NCBI RefSeq assembly: GCF_028736115.1 | Contig: NZ_CP117877.1 | Coordinates: 4,216,001-4,280,000, forward strand | Source of the DNA: Mucilaginibacter sp. KACC 22063 | Lineage (GTDB): Bacteria; Bacteroidota; Bacteroidia; Sphingobacteriales; Sphingobacteriaceae | Direction: 5' to 3' | Length of the DNA stretch: 64,000 bases | Shown: positions 59,178-64,000 of the stretch, in pieces | Layout of the letters: every line of letters starts with the position of its first letter | Numbering within the stretch: position 1 is the first letter of the stretch | Position numbers and translations under genes: made by a program | The notes under the pieces: model-generated | Seen by the model: only the letters and a program-made list of their open reading frames with translations | The model's database searches: none | What the model was told of the DNA's origin: nothing

Positions 59178-60148
59178 TATTTATTTCTTTCGGTGGTAAA
59201 ACGCACTAATTGCTCAAGGCCGAGCCTGGCATCGTTATCTGGCAGGGTGTTTAATATGGTAAAAGCCTCATCCTGTAACCTTCTCATTTGGGTTTCAGAA
59301 TATTGCAGGCCACCTGTGGTTTTTACAAAACGGATGATTTCTTCAATCTTTTTCGGATCGTTGTTATGGTTCTTTACCAGGCTGATCACTCTTCGTTTTT
59401 CGGCATTTGTAGCTGTATTAAGCGAATAGATCAGAGGAAGGGTCATTTTCTTTTCTTTGATATCGATACCCAGTGGTTTGCCCACATCGTCGGTACCAAA
59501 GTCAAACATATCATCTTTGATCTGAAAAGCAATGCCCACCTTTTCACCAAAAAGCCGCATTTTTTCAATGGTCTCTGCGTCTGCTCCAGCCGACGCAGCC
59601 CCACAGGCACAGCATGATGCAATTAACGAAGCCGTTTTCTGGCGAATCACCTCATAGTAGATATCCTCGCTGATGTCCATCCGGCGCACCTTTTCAATCT
59701 GCAGCAACTCACCCTCGCTCATTTGCTTCACTGCCTCAGATACAATTTTCAGTAACTGGAAATCATTATTATCCAGCGAAAGCAGTAAACCTTTTGAAAG
59801 CAGGTAATCGCCAACAAGTACGGCTATTTTATTTTTCCAGAGCGCATTGATAGAGAAAAAGCCACGGCGCTGGTATGAGTTATCAACCACGTCGTCATGC
59901 ACTAAGGTTGCAGTATGCAATAACTCCACTAAGGCTGCACCACGGTGTGTAGACTCGTTAATGCCGCCGCATAATTTGGCAGCAAAAAAAACGAACATCG
60001 GCCGTATCTGCTTGCCTTTGCGTTTTACAATGTAATGGGTGATGCGATCGAGCAGCGGTACTGAGCTTTGCATCGAAGACCTGAACTTTTCTTCGAACAC
60101 ATCTATATCGGCCGCTATAGGTTTCTTGATCTCGTTAATGCTCAGCAT
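59177..60148 (-). CDS. Polyprenyl (octaprenyl-type) diphosphate synthase
   Basis: 323 residues. Both aspartate-rich regions are intact: first DDVVD at 85-89 (LVHDDVVDN), second FQIKDDMFDFG, with KGKQIRPMFVFFAA at the substrate end. It condenses isopentenyl diphosphate into longer prenyl diphosphates for quinones or carriers; chain length cannot be read from sequence alone (the residue before the first motif, a small Thr-Leu-Val set, allows long products). It is translationally linked to the TerC-like gene. Confidence 0.93.
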   Translation of the reverse strand: MLSINEIKKPIAADIDVFEEKFRSSMQSSVPLLDRITHYIVKRKGKQIRPMFVFFAAKLCGGINESTHRGAALVELLHTATLVHDDVVDNSYQRRGFFSINALWKNKIAVLVGDYLLSKGLLLSLDNNDFQLLKIVSEAVKQMSEGELLQIEKVRRMDISEDIYYEVIRQKTASLIASCCACGAASAGADAETIEKMRLFGEKVGIAFQIKDDMFDFGTDDVGKPLGIDIKEKKMTLPLIYSLNTATNAEKRRVISLVKNHNNDPKKIEEIIRFVKTTGGLQYSETQMRRLQDEAFTILNTLPDNDARLGLEQLVRFTTERNK

Positions 60149-60690
60149 TTAAACTCAAAAGGTATTTAACGGTAGCAAACATAGCTAAAAAATAGATATG
60201 CGCACTCATTTGCAGTGTTGAAAGCGTGTAATTTATGCTATAGTTTACAGATGCGAGTGACCAGAAACCAGTAATTATAGTGCGGCTCTCAAGCTTAGCC
60301 TATCGAAGCATGGTGCGAATTTCTTCTCTATACCCTTCGACAAGCTCAGGGTGACAAGGCGCTATCTGGGGTCATGCTGAGCCCGTCGAAGCACGAATGG
60401 CAAGCCTTCTCTATACCCTTCGACAAGCTCAGGGTGACACTTCAAAAGCAAACATATAAACCATTGTGCAGTGTCATGCTGAGCCTGTCGAAGCATCCAA
60501 GGGTTAATCGACATATTATATTAACAATCTTGATTTGAAAAAAGGCCTTACCAAAATGGTAAGGTCTTTTTGTTTATAACCCCGTCTAAATGCATGTGTT
60601 TCCATATCAATTATTTGAAAATCAACTACTTATTAAAGTATTGATGTATAATGGCATTGCGTTTGGCAAATGGCAGCAAAACACAATACT
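60149..60690. other. Non-coding region upstream of kdp with repeats, a terminator and an inverted repeat
   Basis: No gene is evident. It contains a tandem cluster of CTTCGACAAGCTCAGGGTGACA / TGTCATGCTGAGCCNGTCGAAGCA palindromic units at about 60296-60496 (three partial units), an orphan terminator-like hairpin at 60541-60569 (AAAGGCCTTACC / GGTAAGGTCTTT, one wobble) and a TACTT / AAGTA inverted repeat at 60627-60640 that could be an operator for kdp. No canonical TAnnTTTG box was found. Confidence 0.7.
60296..60496. repeat. Cluster of GCTGAGC/GTCGAAG palindromic repeat units
   Basis: Three units of a second dispersed-repeat family: ATACCCTTCGACAAGCTCAGGG (twice) alternating with GTCATGCTGAGCCCGTCGAAG and GTCATGCTGAGCCTGTCGAAG. 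They form inverted pairs and can base-pair within and between units. Confidence 0.8.
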
Positions 60691-60774
60691 ATGCTAACGC
60701 TTTATCTCTTCCTTGCACTGATATTACTCTGCTGGATCATCTTTAAATCAATTGACTGGTTCGAAAAAATCTGA
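60691..60774 (+). CDS. 27-residue hydrophobic micro-protein ahead of kdpF
   Basis: ATG at 60691, TGA at 60774. It encodes MLTLYLFLALILLCWIIF then KSIDWFEKI, one membrane helix with a C-terminal amphipathic tail. It is 5 bases before kdpF, begins with the same MLTL, and has no other genes near it. It may be a kdp-associated accessory peptide or a duplicated KdpF, or chance. I do not know a named family for it. Confidence 0.5.
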   Translation: MLTLYLFLALILLCWIIFKSIDWFEKI

Positions 60775-60779
60775 TTGTT

Positions 60780-60857
60780 ATGCTGACTTTATTCATCATT
60801 TCCATAGCCGTATTCATCTATATGATCTACGTGCTGCTAAAACCCGAAAAATTCTAA
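60780..60857 (+). CDS. kdpF: Potassium-transporting ATPase subunit F
   Basis: 25 residues (ATG 60780, TAA 60857): MLTLFIISIAVFIYMIYVLL then KPEKF. This is a single membrane helix with the short basic/aromatic tail (KPEKF) typical of KdpF, which stabilises the KdpFABC complex. It is 12 bases before kdpA. Confidence 0.8.
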   Translation: MLTLFIISIAVFIYMIYVLLKPEKF

Positions 60858-60869
60858 TCTGACTTTGCT

Positions 60870-62585
60870 ATGAACACCGAATTTCTGGGCATTCTTGCCT
60901 CGTTCATCATCACACTTGTAATCGCCATACCGCTGGGTAAGTACTTGGCTAAAATGTATGCCGGCGAAAAAGTGTGGACCGACTTTTTTAAACCACTCGA
61001 AAAAGGCATCTATAAGCTTTCGGGCATCAATCCGAATGAACCCATGAACTGGAAACAGTTTTTGAAAGCCATGATGACCATTAATATCCTTTGGTTGGTT
61101 TATGGTTTTTTTGTACTCATCTATCAGGATAAATTACCACTTAACCCTGATGGTAACGCAGGCCAAACCCCAGACCTTGCTTTTAATAGTATTATCAGCT
61201 TTGTGGTTAACTGTAACCTGCAACATTACAGCGGCGAGAGCGGGGCAACTTATTTTACCCAGCAATTCATTTTTATGTTTTTGCAGTTTACCAGTTGTGC
61301 AACAGGTATGGCTGCAGCAGTAGCAGTGTTCAAAGCATTTAAAGATAAAACTACAACCAACATTGGTAACTTTTGGGAGTACTTTGTTAAATCTATTACC
61401 CGTGTATTACTGCCACTCTCGGCAATAGTAGCATTGATATTGGCATTTAACGGTACGCCAAGTAGCTATGCAGGTAAGGATAAATTTATTTCATTACAGG
61501 GCGATACCGTAAACGTTTCGCGCGGCCCTGCTGCACAGTTTATTGCTATTAAGCATATAGGTACAAATGGTGGCGGCTACTTTGGCGCCAACTCTGCCCA
61601 CCCGCTTGAAAACCCGAACTACCTGACCAACATGACCGAGATCATTGCCCAGTTTATTATTCCTGTGGCTATGATACTGGCTTTCGGTTACTTTATTAAC
61701 CGTAGAAAGCTGAGTTGGATCATTTTCGGGGTGATGATGGTAGGGGTAATGATGTTTATGATCCCGTCTATCATCAGCGAAACAGGCGGCAACGCCATGC
61801 TCACAAAAATGCATATCAGCCAGCCAACCGGCTCCATGGAAGGCAAGGAAGTACGTTTCGGCCCTATGGCAACCGCTTACTGGAGCACGCTTACCACCGT
61901 TACTTCAACAGGTTCTGTAAACGGCATGCATGATAGCATGACATCGCTTACCGGTTGCTGGGAATTGCTGGCCATGATGGTTAACGGTTTCTTTGGTGGT
62001 TGCGGTGTAGGTATCCTCAACTATTTTATATATCTCATAATTGCAGTATTTATCTCCGGTTTAATGGTTGGGCGTACGCCTGAGTTTCTTGGCCACAAGG
62101 TGGAGGCCCGCGAGGTTAAAATTGCAGCGCTGATCACTTTATTGAGCCCATTCCTGATTATGGCATTCACTGCACTTTCAGCCTATGTCTTTAAAACAGC
62201 GCCGGATGCAAACTGGTCAGTAAAACCATCCGCCTGGTTAAATAACCCTGGCTATCATGGTTTTTCAGAGATGCTGTATGAATATACTTCATCAAACGCC
62301 AATAACGGTTCTGGTTTTGAAGGCCTGGGTGATAATAACGTTTTCTGGAATGTGACCACCGGTATTGTATTAATACTTGGCCGGTATTTACCAATTATTG
62401 GCCCTGTGGCAATTGCCGGTTTGCTGGCACAGAAAAAATATGTGCCCGAATCTGCCGGTACGTTGCGTGTAGATACCACCACGTTCGGTATCATGACCTT
62501 CGCCGTAATACTTGTATTAAATGCATTGTCTTATTTCCCTGCACTGGCCTTAGGGCCACTGGCAGAATATTTTTCAATGAAATAA
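60870..62585 (+). CDS. kdpA: Potassium-transporting ATPase subunit A
   Basis: 571 residues, typical KdpA. The K+-binding channel-like subunit of the high-affinity KdpFABC pump. It has about ten membrane helices and four selectivity-filter-like loops, including FVVNCNLQHYSGESGATYFT (about 107-126), HIGTNGGGYFGANSAHPLENP, TSTGSVNGMHDSMTSLTG and the SSNANNGSGFEGL loop near 470-482. It imports K+ when external potassium is scarce, driven by KdpB. No KdpDE sensor is inside the window. An 89-base gap with a repeat separates it from kdpB. Confidence 0.96.
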   Translation: MNTEFLGILASFIITLVIAIPLGKYLAKMYAGEKVWTDFFKPLEKGIYKLSGINPNEPMNWKQFLKAMMTINILWLVYGFFVLIYQDKLPLNPDGNAGQTPDLAFNSIISFVVNCNLQHYSGESGATYFTQQFIFMFLQFTSCATGMAAAVAVFKAFKDKTTTNIGNFWEYFVKSITRVLLPLSAIVALILAFNGTPSSYAGKDKFISLQGDTVNVSRGPAAQFIAIKHIGTNGGGYFGANSAHPLENPNYLTNMTEIIAQFIIPVAMILAFGYFINRRKLSWIIFGVMMVGVMMFMIPSIISETGGNAMLTKMHISQPTGSMEGKEVRFGPMATAYWSTLTTVTSTGSVNGMHDSMTSLTGCWELLAMMVNGFFGGCGVGILNYFIYLIIAVFISGLMVGRTPEFLGHKVEAREVKIAALITLLSPFLIMAFTALSAYVFKTAPDANWSVKPSAWLNNPGYHGFSEMLYEYTSSNANNGSGFEGLGDNNVFWNVTTGIVLILGRYLPIIGPVAIAGLLAQKKYVPESAGTLRVDTTTFGIMTFAVILVLNALSYFPALALGPLAEYFSMK

Positions 62586-62591
62586 AAAAAT

Positions 62592-62662
62592 GCCCCACCC
62601 AACCCTCCTCTGAAGGGAGGGCTTAAAGTCTCCCATTTAGGGAGATTTACAAGAGGGCTTCA
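62592..62662. repeat. CCCTCC/GGGAGG palindromic repeat between kdpA and kdpB
   Basis: Contains AACCCTCCTCTGAAGGGAGGG and AAAGTCTCCCATTTAGGGAGATTTA, two nested inverted repeats. It resembles the terminator at 54395-54430 in its CCCTCC/GGAGGG core. It sits within the kdp operon. Confidence 0.7.
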
Positions 62663-62674
62663 AAAAATATAAAA

Positions 62675-64000
62675 ATGAAATCTGAATCAAATAAATTGTT
62701 CGAGCCAGCCCTGGTGCAGACTGCCTTGAAAGAATCATTTATAAAACTTGATCCCCGGGCTATGGTACGCAACCCGGTGATGTTCACGGTAGAAATTGGC
62801 ACTGTGGTAATGTTTGGCGTAACCATTTACAGCCTTTCACATCATGGCCAGGGTTCTTTCGGTTATAACCTGGCGGTATTTATAATTCTGTTCTTAACTG
62901 TACTGTTTGCAAATTTCGCGGAAGCCATTGCCGAGGCACGCGGTAAAGCACAGGCAGATAGCCTGCGCAAAACACGCGAAGAAACACCGGCTAAGGTGGT
63001 TCTGGAAAACGGCGAGGTCGTTACAAAATCATCAAGCGAACTGCGTAAAGGCGATGTGTTTACCTGTATTGCCGGCGATACCATCCCTACCGACGGTGAA
63101 ATTGTTGAAGGTATTGCTACCATTGACGAATCAGCCATTACAGGTGAATCTGCTCCGGTGATCAGAGAGTCTGGTGGTGATAAATCATCAGTAACCGGTG
63201 GCACCAAGGTATTATCAGACGAAATAAAAGTATTGGTAACCACCCAGCCCGGCGAAAGCTTTCTGGATAAAATGATTGCTTTGGTAGAAGGAGCATCGCG
63301 CCAGAAAACACCGAATGAAATTGCGCTTACCATTCTGTTGGCCAGCTTTACGCTGATCTTCATTATCGTTTGCGTTACCCTGCAGCCATTTGCTAACTAT
63401 GCCAATACGCCAATTACAATTGCAGCGCTGATCTCGTTGTTTGTCTGCCTTATTCCAACAACAATCGGCGGTTTATTATCTGCCATTGGTATTGCCGGTA
63501 TGGACCGTGCTTTACGCGCCAACGTAATTACCAAATCAGGTAAGGCTGTTGAAACTGCTGGCGATATTGATACCTTATTGTTAGACAAGACCGGGACGAT
63601 AACAATAGGTAACCGTAAAGCCACACAGTTTTGGCCTGCAAAAGGTATCGAGCCTGATACCCTGATCACGGCCTGTGTGTTATCTTCACTTGCTGATGAA
63701 ACACCCGAAGGTAAATCAATTGTAGAGTTAGCGTCTTCTCATTTTGCTTTACCTAAAGCACCGCAGGGTTCAGAGTTTGTGAAATTCACTGCCGAAACCC
63801 GTTCAAGCGGCATCAATACACCTGATGGTTTACGGATCCGTAAAGGCGCCTTTGATTCCATCCGTAATATTGCTCAAAAAGCTGGCAACCCTTTCCCTGA
63901 AGAAGTGGAAGACCGTGTGAAGATCATTTCCTCAAACGGTGGTACGCCATTGGTGGTATCGCAAAACGAAAAGGTGTTAGGTACTATCGAATTACAGGAC
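62675..64000 (+). CDS. kdpB: Potassium-transporting P-type ATPase subunit B (truncated by window edge)
   Basis: 442 codons visible from the ATG at 62675; the gene runs off the right edge, so about two-thirds of the usual length is present. P-type ATPase hydrolytic subunit: membrane helices near the start (VEIGTVVMFGVTIYSL), the A-domain loop ESAITGESAPV (TGES), the LIPTTIGGLLSAIGIAG K+-site helix, and the phosphorylation motif DKTGTIT with Asp304. The nucleotide-binding domain begins (SSLADETPEGKSIVE, RKGAFDSI). Cotranscription with kdpFA is expected. Confidence 0.95.
   Translation, partial: MKSESNKLFEPALVQTALKESFIKLDPRAMVRNPVMFTVEIGTVVMFGVTIYSLSHHGQGSFGYNLAVFIILFLTVLFANFAEAIAEARGKAQADSLRKTREETPAKVVLENGEVVTKSSSELRKGDVFTCIAGDTIPTDGEIVEGIATIDESAITGESAPVIRESGGDKSSVTGGTKVLSDEIKVLVTTQPGESFLDKMIALVEGASRQKTPNEIALTILLASFTLIFIIVCVTLQPFANYANTPITIAALISLFVCLIPTTIGGLLSAIGIAGMDRALRANVITKSGKAVETAGDIDTLLLDKTGTITIGNRKATQFWPAKGIEPDTLITACVLSSLADETPEGKSIVELASSHFALPKAPQGSEFVKFTAETRSSGINTPDGLRIRKGAFDSIRNIAQKAGNPFPEEVEDRVKIISSNGGTPLVVSQNEKVLGTIELQD

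Noticed and set aside
60296..60496. Possible CRISPR-like array
   Set aside because: The repeats are inverted rather than direct, spacers differ widely in length, and no cas gene is near; the pattern fits palindromic intergenic repeats.
60541..60569. Terminator of the polyprenyl synthase
   Set aside because: That gene is on the minus strand and begins at 60148, so this hairpin is upstream of it; it is an orphan structure ahead of kdp.

Overview
The window looks like chromosome from a member of the Bacteroidota, most likely the family Sphingobacteriaceae (Mucilaginibacter- or Pedobacter-like). The evidence is a SusC/SusD pair, many Bacteroidota-restricted families (DUF4286, DUF5686, DUF1599, BT_3928-type, DUF2911), TAnnTTTG-type -7 boxes, weak Shine-Dalgarno sequences and many palindromic intergenic repeats. 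The genus is an inference. Both edges cut genes: an S9-type peptidase at the left and kdpB at the right.

Layout. 1-3663: truncated S9 lipoprotein, TPR protein, DUF4286 protein and rfbC. 3772-12919 (minus): a polysaccharide-utilisation locus, read susC, susD, GH144 endo-beta-1,2-glucanase-type enzyme, GH3 beta-glucosidase, secreted esterase; it fits import and breakdown of beta-1,2-glucan. 13454-16969 (minus): trhO and a DUF5686 outer-membrane protein. 17099-21060 (plus): kbl, then a tightly packed run of DUF6364 antitoxin, PIN toxin, pheS, a degenerate Rieske-like lipoprotein and a TetR regulator. 21126-23445: membrane protein, winged-helix regulator and creD, with two near-identical palindromic operators. 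23607-31542: beta-barrel protein, lipoprotein, rlmD, a PRTase, aroK, BT_3928-type and DUF1599 genes, folP and DUF421. 31671-35652 (minus): recJ, lptB and GH3-like acyl-adenylate synthetase operon. 35733-37632: MBL hydrolase, response regulator and YceI protein.

37633-40611 is a repeat-rich island holding a complete insertion sequence (38262-40436). It has an IS1595/ISXO2-type transposase, a KilA-N passenger gene, 23-bp terminal inverted repeats and an 8-bp target duplication, and it sits exactly at the centre of a palindromic repeat. 40612-51135 carries gcvP, pdxJ, a polysaccharide deacetylase, a Pro/Thr-rich secreted peptide, a glutaminase-family protein, ahcY and an M23 peptidase. 51296-60148 holds a bacilliredoxin, an M1 aminopeptidase, a DUF2911 protein, a serine hydrolase with an AraC regulator, cdaA, a TerC-like protein and a polyprenyl synthetase. 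60691-64000 is the start of a kdp potassium-uptake operon, with an extra 27-residue micro-ORF ahead of kdpF.

Most genes are housekeeping. The parts most worth a second look are the IS with its passenger and palindromic target, the twin-operator creD module, the toxin-antitoxin pair whose toxin stop codon overlaps the start of essential pheS, and the kdp micro-ORF. No tRNA, rRNA or CRISPR array was recognised.
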